Below are positions 1 to 7,697 of a stretch of DNA of 64,000 nucleotides, piece after piece. The notes under the pieces are model-generated. The model did no database searches. It saw nothing but the letters and a program-made list of their open reading frames with translations, and was not told the DNA's origin. The stretch covers positions 1,674,001-1,738,000 of the forward strand of contig CAWKDN010000001.1 of NCBI GenBank assembly GCA_963848415.1. Direction: 5' to 3'. How positions within the stretch are numbered: position 1 is the stretch's first letter; every line of letters starts with the position of its first letter. The stretch is from CAVQBC01 sp963848415. Its GTDB lineage: Bacteria; Actinomycetota; Thermoleophilia; Solirubrobacterales; Solirubrobacteraceae. The translations under genes were made by a program, and so were the position numbers.

Positions 1-1319
1 GGACGCTCTACGAGCTGCTCGAGGGCGACCACGCCGGGTCGGTCCAGGCCTACATCATCTCGGGCGCCGAGTCCGCCGCCGACGTGCTCGAGGTGCTGCT
101 GCTGATGAAGGAGTGCCGCCTGGCGACAGCCGGCGGCGAGGGGGCGCGGCTGCGGATCGTGCCGCTGTTCGAGACCGGCAAGAGCCTCGAGGGCGCCGCC
201 GAGACGATGCGCGAGCTGCTCGCAGAGCCCGTCTACCGCGCGGCGCTGCGCGCCGTCGGCGACGAGCAGGAGATCATGATCGGCTACTCGGACTCCAACA
301 AGGACGTGGGGTACGTCGCCTCCGGCTGGGCCACCTACCGCGCCCAGGTCGGGCTCGCCGAGCTGATGCGCGCCGAGGGCGTGAAGTGGACCTTCTTCCA
401 CGGCCGCGGCGGAGCGGTGGGGCGCGGCGGCGGCCCGGCCAACGTGGCCATCCTCGCCCAGCCGCTCGGGACGGTGGCCGGCCGGATGAAGGTCACCGAG
501 CAGGGCGAGGTGCTCTCCGCCCGCTACTCCGTGCCGGAGATCGCCCACCGCGAGCTCGAGCTGACCGCCAGCGCGGTGCTGGTCACCACCTTGAACCGCG
601 AGCCGCGGGCGCGCCCGGACCGGATGGCGACCTTCCGGCGCGTGATGGCCGACATGGCCAGCCGCTCCGCCTACCACTACCGCGACCTGGTCTACGGCGA
701 CCCGGGCTTCCCGGCGTTCTTCGACGCGGCGACACCGCTGGGGGAGATCTCCCGCCTGCGGCTGGGCTCGCGCCCGGCCAAGCGCGGCGAGGCACCCGGG
801 ATCGAGGACCTGCGGGCGATCCCGTGGGTCTTCTCCTGGACGCAGGCGCGCATCGTGCTACCCGCCTGGTACGGGCTCGGCACGGCGCTCGAGAGCGCGG
901 TCGCCGCCCACGGACTCGACCTCGTGCGCGAGATGCAGCGCGACTGGCCGTTCTTCGCGGCGCTGCTCTCCAACGCCGAGATGGCGTGCGCCAAGGCCGA
1001 CCTGGGCATCGGGCGCCGCTACGCGGAGCTGTGCGAGGACGAGGCCCTGCGCGAGCGCGTCTGGCGCCGGATCGAGGACGAGTTCGACCGCACGAGCCGG
1101 CTGCTGCTCGAGGTCGGCGACCACGAGCGCCTGCTCGACGGCGAGCCGGTGCTGCGCGACTCGATCCAGCGCCGCAACCCGTCCGTGGACCCGCTGTCGT
1201 TCGTGCAGATCGAGCTGCTGCGCCGCGCCCGGGCCGGCGCGCCGGGCGACGGCGCGCTGGACCGGGCGGCCGCTCAGGCGATCAACGGGATCGCGAGCGG
1301 ATTGCGCAACACGGGCTGA
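1..1319 (+). CDS. ppc: Phosphoenolpyruvate carboxylase, C-terminal part (5' end outside window)
   Basis: Carboxylates phosphoenolpyruvate to oxaloacetate (anaplerosis, cytoplasm). The frame is open from base 3 and begins mid-gene with YIISGAESAADVLE. The C-terminal catalytic signatures are clear: GYSDSNKDVGY, the glycine/arginine-rich FHGRGGAVGRGGGP loop near the active site, the VTEQGEV segment, and the typical C-terminus RNPSVDPLSFVQIELL. About 438 residues are present, roughly half of the usual 850-950, so the start lies upstream of the window. The gene faces a convergent glycerophosphodiesterase whose stop lies 2 bp away. Nothing suggests damage. Identification is secure; only the N-terminus is unseen. 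Confidence 0.96.
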   Translation, partial: TLYELLEGDHAGSVQAYIISGAESAADVLEVLLLMKECRLATAGGEGARLRIVPLFETGKSLEGAAETMRELLAEPVYRAALRAVGDEQEIMIGYSDSNKDVGYVASGWATYRAQVGLAELMRAEGVKWTFFHGRGGAVGRGGGPANVAILAQPLGTVAGRMKVTEQGEVLSARYSVPEIAHRELELTASAVLVTTLNREPRARPDRMATFRRVMADMASRSAYHYRDLVYGDPGFPAFFDAATPLGEISRLRLGSRPAKRGEAPGIEDLRAIPWVFSWTQARIVLPAWYGLGTALESAVAAHGLDLVREMQRDWPFFAALLSNAEMACAKADLGIGRRYAELCEDEALRERVWRRIEDEFDRTSRLLLEVGDHERLLDGEPVLRDSIQRRNPSVDPLSFVQIELLRRARAGAPGDGALDRAAAQAINGIASGLRNTG

Positions 1320-1321
1320 GC

Positions 1322-2428
1322 TCAGTCCACCTCCTCGTCGCGGGCGGCGACGGCGGTATCGGGGTTGTCGGAGAACACGCCGTCGACGCCGAGGCCGAAG
1401 AACTGGGCGTATTCGGCGAACGCGTTGCCGTACTGGGCGGGGTCGCTGCCCACGCGCAGCTCGAGCGGCAGGAAGGTGTTCTCGTTGCGGAACGTGTAGG
1501 GGTGGACCTGCAGGCCGGCATCCTGCGCGTAGTCGACGAACTGGGTCGGCGGCAGCGAGTTGCCCGCCGCGTCGCGCGGGACGATCAGGGTCTTGGACGG
1601 CCCCACGCCGTCAGCGTATTCGGCGATCGCCTCGAGTCCGGCCGGGGTGGTCGGGTCCGGCGGAGCCTCCGCAGGGTCGGGGATGTAGAGCGGCAGAAGC
1701 TGGACGAGCGGCACGTCGATCCGGCGGTTCAGCCGCTGCAGGTTGCCGACCTCGAAGGACTGCACGAACACCTTCGCCCGTCGGCCGTCGAGGCCGTTGC
1801 GTCGCAACGTGCGCACGAGCGGCCCCTCGAGCGCGAGGCCGATCCCGCGGAAGTACGTCGGGTGCTTGGTCTCGGGGTAGATGCCGATCTCGCGCCCGAG
1901 CTCCCGCGAGAGGCGCTTGACGCGGTCGATGACCTCCTGCAAGGTCGGGATCTCGTAGCGCCCGTTGTAGAGCGTGTTGCGCGGGCGGATGTCCGGGATG
2001 CGCTCCTTGGCGCGCAGCGTCTTGAGCTCGGCGAGCGTGAAGTCCTCGGTGAACCACCCGGTCAGCGCGACGCCGTCAATCGTCTTGGTCGTCCGGCGCC
2101 CGGCGAACTCCGGCTTGTCGGCGACGTTCGTGGTCCCGCCGATCTCGTTCTCGTGGCGGGCGACCAGCACGCCGTCCTTGGTCGAGACCAGGTCGGGCTC
2201 GACGTAGTCGGCGCCCATGCGGGCGGCCAGCTCGTAGGAGGCCAGCGTGTGCTCGGGCCGGTAGCCCGACGCGCCGCGATGGCCGATCACAAGCGGGCGG
2301 TCGGGGCCGGCGGAGCCCTTCACGCCCTTGGCGGCGGCCGCGGCGGGACCCGCGCCGAGGGCGGCGGCGAACAGCAGTGTGAGCGTGCCGGCGATCAGGG
2401 CGGCGGCACGGCGTCGTGAGGTGGACAT
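1322..2428 (-). CDS. Secreted glycerophosphodiester phosphodiesterase
   Basis: Hydrolyses glycerophosphodiesters to glycerol-3-phosphate and an alcohol, outside the membrane. The 368-residue protein starts with a signal peptide (Arg-rich MSTSRRRAAALIAG, then a hydrophobic Ala/Leu stretch to about residue 30). The TIM-barrel motifs of the GDPD family follow: HRGASGYRPEHT (catalytic His and Arg) near residue 50, ADYVEPDLV (metal-binding acidic pair), the second histidine in VARHENEIGG, and the terminal GVFSDNPDTA. The length and motifs fit secreted GlpQ-type enzymes. A hairpin terminator (2445-2466) isolates it from the upstream acdS gene, so it probably has its own promoter in that gap. Confidence 0.92.
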   Translation of the reverse strand: MSTSRRRAAALIAGTLTLLFAAALGAGPAAAAAKGVKGSAGPDRPLVIGHRGASGYRPEHTLASYELAARMGADYVEPDLVSTKDGVLVARHENEIGGTTNVADKPEFAGRRTTKTIDGVALTGWFTEDFTLAELKTLRAKERIPDIRPRNTLYNGRYEIPTLQEVIDRVKRLSRELGREIGIYPETKHPTYFRGIGLALEGPLVRTLRRNGLDGRRAKVFVQSFEVGNLQRLNRRIDVPLVQLLPLYIPDPAEAPPDPTTPAGLEAIAEYADGVGPSKTLIVPRDAAGNSLPPTQFVDYAQDAGLQVHPYTFRNENTFLPLELRVGSDPAQYGNAFAEYAQFFGLGVDGVFSDNPDTAVAARDEEVD

Positions 2429-2444
2429 GGCCGCACCTTCTACC

Positions 2445-2466
2445 TCACGCGGGCGCTCCCGCGTGA
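2445..2466 (-). terminator. Hairpin terminator after acdS
   Basis: Perfect 9-bp stem TCACGCGGG / CCCGCGTGA with a 4-base CGCT loop, 15 bp after the acdS stop and just before the next gene on the same strand. No T-tract follows, as is common in high-GC actinobacteria. Confidence 0.6.
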
Positions 2467-2480
2467 ACCGGCCGTGATCC

Positions 2481-3497
2481 TCACCGGAAGAGGGCGCCGT
2501 AGGCGCTCAGCGCCGGCTGGCCGCCGAGGTGCGCGTAGAGCACCGTGGAGTCCGCTGCGATCTCTTCCCGGCCGACGAGGTCGATCATCCCCGCCATCGA
2601 CTTCCCCTCGTAGACCGGGTCGGTGATCATCCCCTCCAGCCGCCCGGCGGTCCGGATCGCCGCGAGCGTCTGCTCGTCCGGGATGCCGTAGGTGCCGGCG
2701 TGGTAGCGGTCGTCGAGCTCGATCTCGTCGTCGGCCAGCGGCCGGCCCAGCTCGATCAGCTCGGCTGTGGCGCGCGCGAGCCGCGCGACCTGCGCGTGCG
2801 TCTCGGCCGGCTTGGCCGAGCCGTCGATCCCGAGCACCCGCCGCGGGCGCGCCTGGGCGGCGAACCCGGCGATCATGCCCGCCTGCGTGCTGCCCGTGAC
2901 CGAGCAGACGACGACCGTGTCGAAGAAGACGCCCAGCGCGCGCTCCTGCTCGGCCACCTCCTGCGCCCAGCGCGCGAAGCCGAGGCCGCCGAGCGGGTGG
3001 TCCGAGGCGCCCGCCGGGATCGCGTACGGCGTGCCGCCCGCCTCCTCGACGTCGGCGATCGCCTGCTCCCAGCTGGCCTTGAAGCCGATCCCGAAGCCGG
3101 CCTGCACCAGCCGCACGTCGGCGCCCATGATGCGGCTGAGCTGGATGTTGCCCACGCGGTCGTAGGCGACGTCGGGCCAGTCGACCCAGCTCTCCTGGAC
3201 CAGCACGCAGCCGAGGCCGCAGCGCGCGGCGACGGCGGCGACCTGGCGGGTGTGGTTGGACTGCACGCCGCCGATCGAGACCAGCGTGTCGCAGCCCTTG
3301 GCCAGCGCGTCGGCGACGAGGTACTCGAGCTTGCGCGTCTTGTTGCCGCCGTAGGCCAGGCCGCTGTTGCAGTCGTCGCGCTTGGCCCACATCGTCGCGC
3401 CGCCGAGCTCGGTGGTCAGGCGCTCGAGCGGGTGCACGGGCGAGGGGCCGAAGGTGAGCGGGTGGCGAGGGAATGCATCCAGGCGCACGGGCGTCAA
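2481..3497 (-). CDS. acdS: 1-aminocyclopropane-1-carboxylate (ACC) deaminase
   Basis: PLP enzyme that cleaves ACC, the plant ethylene precursor, to 2-oxobutyrate and ammonia. At 338 residues it has the standard length. The PLP lysine lies in YGGNKTRKLEYL (about K53), the catalytic serine in GGVQSNHTRQ (about S80), and the C-terminus has DPVYEGKSM and LYAHLGGQPAL. The Tyr-Glu pair and the Leu in HLGG correspond to the residues (Y294, E295, L322 in Pseudomonas numbering) used to separate true ACC deaminase from D-cysteine desulfhydrase, which has Thr in the last position. The gene stands alone, divergent from an MFS exporter. Its presence suggests life around plant roots or decaying plant matter. 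Confidence 0.93.
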   Translation of the reverse strand: MTPVRLDAFPRHPLTFGPSPVHPLERLTTELGGATMWAKRDDCNSGLAYGGNKTRKLEYLVADALAKGCDTLVSIGGVQSNHTRQVAAVAARCGLGCVLVQESWVDWPDVAYDRVGNIQLSRIMGADVRLVQAGFGIGFKASWEQAIADVEEAGGTPYAIPAGASDHPLGGLGFARWAQEVAEQERALGVFFDTVVVCSVTGSTQAGMIAGFAAQARPRRVLGIDGSAKPAETHAQVARLARATAELIELGRPLADDEIELDDRYHAGTYGIPDEQTLAAIRTAGRLEGMITDPVYEGKSMAGMIDLVGREEIAADSTVLYAHLGGQPALSAYGALFR

Positions 3498-3634
3498 CAG
3501 GGTGTCACGGCGCCCGCCCGTCCGGGAGCCAGCTCACCACTGAAAGTGCGGATATCCCGATGGCTCCGCTGCGGAGGGTCGGGGATCCTGGCCGACACCC
3601 TCCCCGCCCTCTCCCCGAACCAGGAAGCGCTCAC

Positions 3635-5065
3635 ATGAATCCTCAGCGCTGGACGCTCGCCGTGGTGTGTGCCGCCACGGCGATGCTCATGCTCGACATC
3701 GCGGTGGTCAACACGGCCCTCTCCCGGATCGCCGAGGACCTCGGCGCCGGCCTCAGTGGCCTGCAGTGGGTCGTCGACGCCTACACGCTCGCGCTCGCCG
3801 CGACCGTGTTGACCTTCGGCTCGCTGGCCGACCGCTTCGGTCGTCGCCGGCTGTTCGCCGGCGGCCTTGCCCTCTTCACCGTCGCTTCTGCCGCCTGCGC
3901 CGCCGCCCCCAGCATCGAAGCGCTGGTCGCGGCCCGCGCCGTGCAGGGCATCGGCGCGGCGGTCATGTTCGCCGTCTCGCTCGCCCTGCTCGCGAACGCC
4001 TTCCCGGGCGCCAAGGAGCGCGCCGGGGCGCTGGCCGCCTACGGCGCCGCCATCGGCGCCTCGTTCGCCGTCGGCCCGCTCGTGGGCGGCGCGCTGACCA
4101 GCGGGCTGGACTGGCAGTGGATCTTCCTGATCAACCTGCCGCTCGGGCTGCTGTGCCTGTGGATCACCCGCGCCTACGTCGCCGAGTCGCGCGATCCGGC
4201 CGCCCGCCGGGTCGACGTGCCCGGGCAGATCACGCTCGGCGCCGGGCTCTTCCTGCTCGTGCTCGCGCTGCTGCGCGGCAACGAGGACGGCTGGACGAGC
4301 ACACCGATCGTGGCCGCGCTGGCCGTCGCCGGCGCGCTGCTGGCGGCCTTCGTGGCCATCGAGGCGCAGGTGCGCGAGCCGATGCTGCCGCTCGGGCTCT
4401 TCCGCAACGGCAACTTCGCCGGCGCGCAGGTGGCGGCGCTGGCGATCTCGGCCTCGTTCTTCGCCATCTTCCTCTACGTCACGCTCTACCTCCAGCAGGT
4501 GCTGGGGCTCTCGGCCATCGAGGCCGGGCTCGTCTACCTGCCGGCCACGCTGGTGATCTTCACCGTCTCGGGCGCCACCGCGGCGCTCGGCGAGAAGGTC
4601 TCGGCGCGGGCGATGATCGCCGTCGGCCTCGCGCTCGTCGGCGCCGGCATGGCGCTGATGGTGCTCGCGGGCCCGAACTCCTCGTGGACCGCGCTGCTGC
4701 CCGGCTTCCTCGTCGCCGCCGTCGGCACCGGCCTGTTCAACCCGGCGGTCACGGCCGTCGCGCTGGGCTCGGCGCCGCCCGAGCAGAGCGGGCTCGCGGC
4801 CGGGGTCAACGACACGTTCCGCCAGGCCGGCATCGCGGTCGGCATCGCCGCGCTCGGCGCGCTGGTGCCCGCCGAGGCCGCGCTCGGTGGCGGCTCCCCG
4901 GCCGACTACGTGAGCGGCCTGCACGACGCCATGTGGGCGGGCGCCGCGGTCGCCCTGATCGGCGCCGTCGCGGCCGCCGCGCTGATCCGCACGCCAAGGC
5001 CCGCGGCGCCGGTCGCGGTGGAGGTCGAGGTGCCCGAGGCCGAGGCGGTGCTCCAGCCCGCCTGA
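3635..5065 (+). CDS. MFS drug transporter, DHA2 (EmrB/QacA) family
   Basis: Proton-driven efflux pump of the inner membrane. The protein (476 aa) opens with MNPQRWTLAVVCAATAML and the DHA2 motif LDIAVVNTALSRIAEDL. The loop 2-3 motif GSLADRFGRRRLF (motif A) and about 14 hydrophobic segments follow, the usual architecture for this family. The ATG at 3635 is chosen over an upstream in-frame start because it has a good Shine-Dalgarno (AGGAA, 8-base spacing) and begins directly at the first helix. It is divergent from acdS across a 137-bp gap; no regulator gene is next to it, and the substrate cannot be told from sequence. Confidence 0.9.
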   Translation: MNPQRWTLAVVCAATAMLMLDIAVVNTALSRIAEDLGAGLSGLQWVVDAYTLALAATVLTFGSLADRFGRRRLFAGGLALFTVASAACAAAPSIEALVAARAVQGIGAAVMFAVSLALLANAFPGAKERAGALAAYGAAIGASFAVGPLVGGALTSGLDWQWIFLINLPLGLLCLWITRAYVAESRDPAARRVDVPGQITLGAGLFLLVLALLRGNEDGWTSTPIVAALAVAGALLAAFVAIEAQVREPMLPLGLFRNGNFAGAQVAALAISASFFAIFLYVTLYLQQVLGLSAIEAGLVYLPATLVIFTVSGATAALGEKVSARAMIAVGLALVGAGMALMVLAGPNSSWTALLPGFLVAAVGTGLFNPAVTAVALGSAPPEQSGLAAGVNDTFRQAGIAVGIAALGALVPAEAALGGGSPADYVSGLHDAMWAGAAVALIGAVAAAALIRTPRPAAPVAVEVEVPEAEAVLQPA

Positions 5066-5111
5066 GTCGCGTGGGCGCGGGTTCCAGTTTCTACCCTGGA
5101 AGCTGGGACCC

Positions 5112-5585
5112 GTGGCCGACGACCCCGACACCTCCCGCACCTCGGTCGAGCGGATCCTCGGCCGCGACCTCGACGAGCGCGACGGCCACGGCCGCCCGAT
5201 CTCCGAGCGCGCGCGCCACAGTCGCCGCTCGATCGAGGCCTACCTCAAGGCCGGCAACCGGCCGCGCTGGATGGAGCGGGTGACCGACATCGATCGCGGC
5301 ATCGCCTCCGAGCGCCGCCGCGTCGGCGCCGCCTACCGCGCGCTGCTCGACGAGTGCGGCGAGGACCGCGCGCGCTTCGCCGAGCGCTGGCGCGAGCAGG
5401 CGCGGGCGTTCTCCTTCGGGTCGCTCAACGAGCTGATCGCCCAGCACAACGCCTGGTACCCGATCGAGCGCGACCTGCCGATGGACATCCGCACCCGCGA
5501 CTACGTCAAGGTCCAGGGCCGCTCCTACCGGCGGCCCGTGCTCGGCCCGGAGTGGGTGCTCGAGCAGTTCCCGGCCGAGCGCTGA
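5112..5585 (+). CDS. Conserved hypothetical protein, charged, soluble
   Basis: A 157-residue, strongly charged protein (Arg/Glu/Asp rich) starting at a GTG. I do not recognise a family. It has no signal peptide or membrane segment. The N-terminal half is helical with heptad-like charged stretches (RTSVERILGRDLDERDG, SIEAYLKAGN); the C-terminal half carries aromatic-rich conserved-looking blocks (SFGSLNELIAQHNAWYPIE, DYVKVQGRSYRRPVLGPEW). Reading-frame quality and codon use match the neighbours, so it is very likely expressed. It precedes the HIRAN-domain gene by 8 bp and is probably co-transcribed with it. Confidence 0.7.
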   Translation: MADDPDTSRTSVERILGRDLDERDGHGRPISERARHSRRSIEAYLKAGNRPRWMERVTDIDRGIASERRRVGAAYRALLDECGEDRARFAERWREQARAFSFGSLNELIAQHNAWYPIERDLPMDIRTRDYVKVQGRSYRRPVLGPEWVLEQFPAER

Positions 5586-5593
5586 TCGCGGCG

Positions 5594-6082
5594 ATGCAGG
5601 TCGACGTCGTCTTCGAGGAGCGCTACTGGTACCCCGACGACGGCGGCCAGCTGTGGGTGGCGGGCTACCAGCTCGTCGACCCGGCGTCCGGGCGCTACCT
5701 CGGCCGCGACGCGCCCGAGGTGACGGATCGCGGGCTGCGCGTCGCCGGGGTCGCCGGCGCGGGCCGCCACCACGCCGAGGCGCTCGCGGGCGCCGACGTC
5801 GCTCCCGGCCGCCCGCTGAGCCTGCGCCGCGACGGCGCCAACCCCCACGACCCGAACGCGATCGCGGTCGATCCGGGCGGCGGCGGCGAGCAGGTGGGGT
5901 GGGTGCCCCGCGAGGTCGCGGCCGAGCTGGCGCCGGACCTCGACGCGGGCCGCCCGTGGTCGGCGGTGGTGCTGCGCGAGCGGCGCGCCTCGCCGCGCGA
6001 CCCCCGCAGCGGGCTCACGATGCTGCTGGCCCCGGCCCCGGCGATCGAGCTCCGGGCCGGGGGCGTACCCTCCGGGCCATGA
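5594..6082 (+). CDS. HIRAN domain-containing protein
   Basis: 162 residues. The central part (about 45-120) reads as a HIRAN domain: the first strand VAGVAGAGRHHAEAL, the LRRDGANPHDPNAIAV signature with its conserved N-x-x-D-x-N-A core, and the closing QVGWVPREVAAELAP. HIRAN modules bind DNA ends or ligands and occur in SNF2 helicases (HLTF) or, in bacteria, as stand-alone proteins of unclear function. This one is stand-alone, with a short N-terminal segment (MQVDVVFEERYWYPDD) and no helicase. The ATG follows 8 bp after the previous stop, and its TGA overlaps the next ATG (ATGA), implying translational coupling. Confidence 0.8.
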   Translation: MQVDVVFEERYWYPDDGGQLWVAGYQLVDPASGRYLGRDAPEVTDRGLRVAGVAGAGRHHAEALAGADVAPGRPLSLRRDGANPHDPNAIAVDPGGGGEQVGWVPREVAAELAPDLDAGRPWSAVVLRERRASPRDPRSGLTMLLAPAPAIELRAGGVPSGP

Positions 6083-6273
6083 CCCCTTCCCACGGCCCCA
6101 GGCCGGACCACTCCGAGGAGGCCGGGCTCGGCGACGCGCAGTCCGGCAACCCGCCCGACGCCGACGACATGATCGAGCCGGACGCCGATCCGCTCGACAC
6201 CGACGTCGAGGACGCCGACCTCTTCCTCGGCATCGAGGACGAGGACGAGGACCCCGACGACGAGCTCAACTAG
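6079..6273 (+). CDS. Small, very acidic hypothetical protein
   Basis: A 64-residue protein with extreme Asp/Glu content, especially in its last 40 residues (DADPLDTDVEDADLFLGIED), and no hydrophobic core or cysteine. It begins inside the stop codon of the HIRAN gene (ATGA overlap), so it is translationally coupled. Such acidic tails act as charge partners or DNA mimics in some systems, but no function can be assigned here. Codon use matches the surrounding genes. Confidence 0.6.
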   Translation: MTPSHGPRPDHSEEAGLGDAQSGNPPDADDMIEPDADPLDTDVEDADLFLGIEDEDEDPDDELN

Positions 6274-6283
6274 CCTGTCTGTC

Positions 6284-6559
6284 ATGTGCCGCAACATCAG
6301 ACCGCTCCACAACTTCGAGCCGCCGGCGACCGAGGACGAGGTCCACGACGCCGCGCTGCAGTACGTCCGCAAGATCAGCGGGTACAACAAGCCCTCCCAG
6401 GCCAACGCTGAGGCCTTCGAGCGGGCCGTCGAGGCGGTCACCGCCGCCTCGCGCGAGCTGCTCGACGCGCTCTCGACCAATGCGCCGCCGAAGGACCGTG
6501 AGGTCGAGGCTGCCAAGAAGCGCGCCCGCCGCGCCCAGCGCGAGGCCGCCGCGGCCTAG
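6284..6559 (+). CDS. DUF2277 family protein
   Basis: 91 residues matching the DUF2277 family from end to end: MCRNIRPLHNFEPPATEDE at the start, then YVRKISGYNKPSQAN and the closing basic helix PPKDREVEAAKKRARRA. Family members are common in actinobacteria and proteobacteria; their function is unknown. It starts 10 bp after the acidic gene and probably closes the same operon. Its TAG overlaps the convergent AI-2E gene's stop through a shared CTAG palindrome at 6556-6559. Confidence 0.88.
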   Translation: MCRNIRPLHNFEPPATEDEVHDAALQYVRKISGYNKPSQANAEAFERAVEAVTAASRELLDALSTNAPPKDREVEAAKKRARRAQREAAAA

Positions 6560-7614
6560 GGCTGAGCGGGCTCGGCCGCCGATGGCGCGGCCGGCCCGCG
6601 CCCTCTGCGCCGCGCCCGCCACCACTCGCGCAGGAGGATCTGGATGGTCGCCGCCGCCGGGATGGCGAGTAGCGCCCCGAGGATGCCGAGCAGCGTCGCC
6701 CCGGCCAGCACCGAGAGGATCACGAACACCGGGCTGAGGTCGACGGCCTTGCGGTAGACGAGCGGGCCGAGCACGTGCGTCTCGGTCTGCTGGTAGACGA
6801 CCCAGAACACGCCCCAGATCACCACGGTCTCCCACCCGACGAAGGCGGCGACGAACGCGATCACGACCGCGCCGATCGACGAGCCGACCAGCGGCAGCAG
6901 CGCGAAGAGCGCCATCTGCACCGCCAGCGGGACCGCGAACGGGATCCCGAGCACGGTCATCGCCACGAAGGCCGCCACGCCGGCCAGCGCCGCGACGGCG
7001 AAGACGCCCGCGACGTAGCCGCCGACCGCCCGGCTGGTCTCGCTCGCCAGCCGGCGCGCCTGCGGCTCGCGGTCGGGTACGAGCTGGGTGTAGGCGAAGT
7101 TCAGCACCCGCGGGGCGTCGAGCAGCAGCAGGAACGAGACGGCGAGGATCGCGATCAGCTCGACGATCCGCTCGAGCGCCCCGACCGTCACCGCCTCGAT
7201 CTCGCTGAACGCTGTCCCCGCCACCGACGGCAGGTCGCTCGCCGCGCTCTGGAGCTTCTGGAAGATCCCGTACTCCTTGTCCCAGCGCTCGATCAGCCCG
7301 GAGTCGCGGGCCTCGCGGATGTAGCCGGGCGCGGCCCGCAGCAGCTCGTCGAACTCGCGCACGAGTGGCGGGACGACGAGCAGGCCGATCGCGGCCAGGA
7401 GCAGCCCGAGCAGCACGTAGACGATGATGATCGCCAGCGCGCGGGGCAGGCGGAGCCGCGCCTGAAGCGCGTTGACCGGCGCGCTGATCGCGACCGCCAC
7501 GAAGACGGCGAGCACCACGAGCAGCAGCACCTCGCGCAAGAGCCAGGCGAGGTAGCCGAGCCCGAGGACGCCCCCCGCGGCGAGCACGTTGCGCGCGGTC
7601 TGGCCGGCGGTCAT
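6556..7614 (-). CDS. AI-2E family transporter (PerM/YdiK-like permease)
   Basis: A 352-residue membrane protein of the autoinducer-2 exporter-like superfamily. It has a hydrophobic N-terminus (GLGYLAWLLREVLLLVVLAVFVAVAISAP), a soluble middle region (about 130-190) with long helices, and the typical C-terminal transmembrane block containing PLVGSSIGAVVIAFVAAFVGW and the VYQQTETHVLGPLVYRKAVDLSPV motif. The family includes AI-2 exporter TqsA and sodium/proton antiporters; the substrate is not predictable. It is convergent with DUF2277 and divergent from the GH3 gene. A second family member lies at 43.8-45.0 kb and a remnant of a third at 53.9 kb. Confidence 0.9.
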   Translation of the reverse strand: MTAGQTARNVLAAGGVLGLGYLAWLLREVLLLVVLAVFVAVAISAPVNALQARLRLPRALAIIIVYVLLGLLLAAIGLLVVPPLVREFDELLRAAPGYIREARDSGLIERWDKEYGIFQKLQSAASDLPSVAGTAFSEIEAVTVGALERIVELIAILAVSFLLLLDAPRVLNFAYTQLVPDREPQARRLASETSRAVGGYVAGVFAVAALAGVAAFVAMTVLGIPFAVPLAVQMALFALLPLVGSSIGAVVIAFVAAFVGWETVVIWGVFWVVYQQTETHVLGPLVYRKAVDLSPVFVILSVLAGATLLGILGALLAIPAAATIQILLREWWRARRRGRGPAAPSAAEPAQP

Positions 7615-7697
7615 GACCCTGGTGACTACGACGCCCGCCCACCGGATCCTGCGCGCCGGCGGGGATGGCCGGCCGGACTCGGGGTACCGGTGCTTGC

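Noticed and set aside
113..2419. A 768-codon frame across ppc and the phosphodiesterase gene
   Set aside because: Out of frame with ppc and antisense to the next gene; composition is typical of a high-GC shadow frame.
3494..5140. A 548-codon minus-strand frame
   Set aside because: Antisense to a well-supported MFS transporter; charged, repetitive shadow composition.
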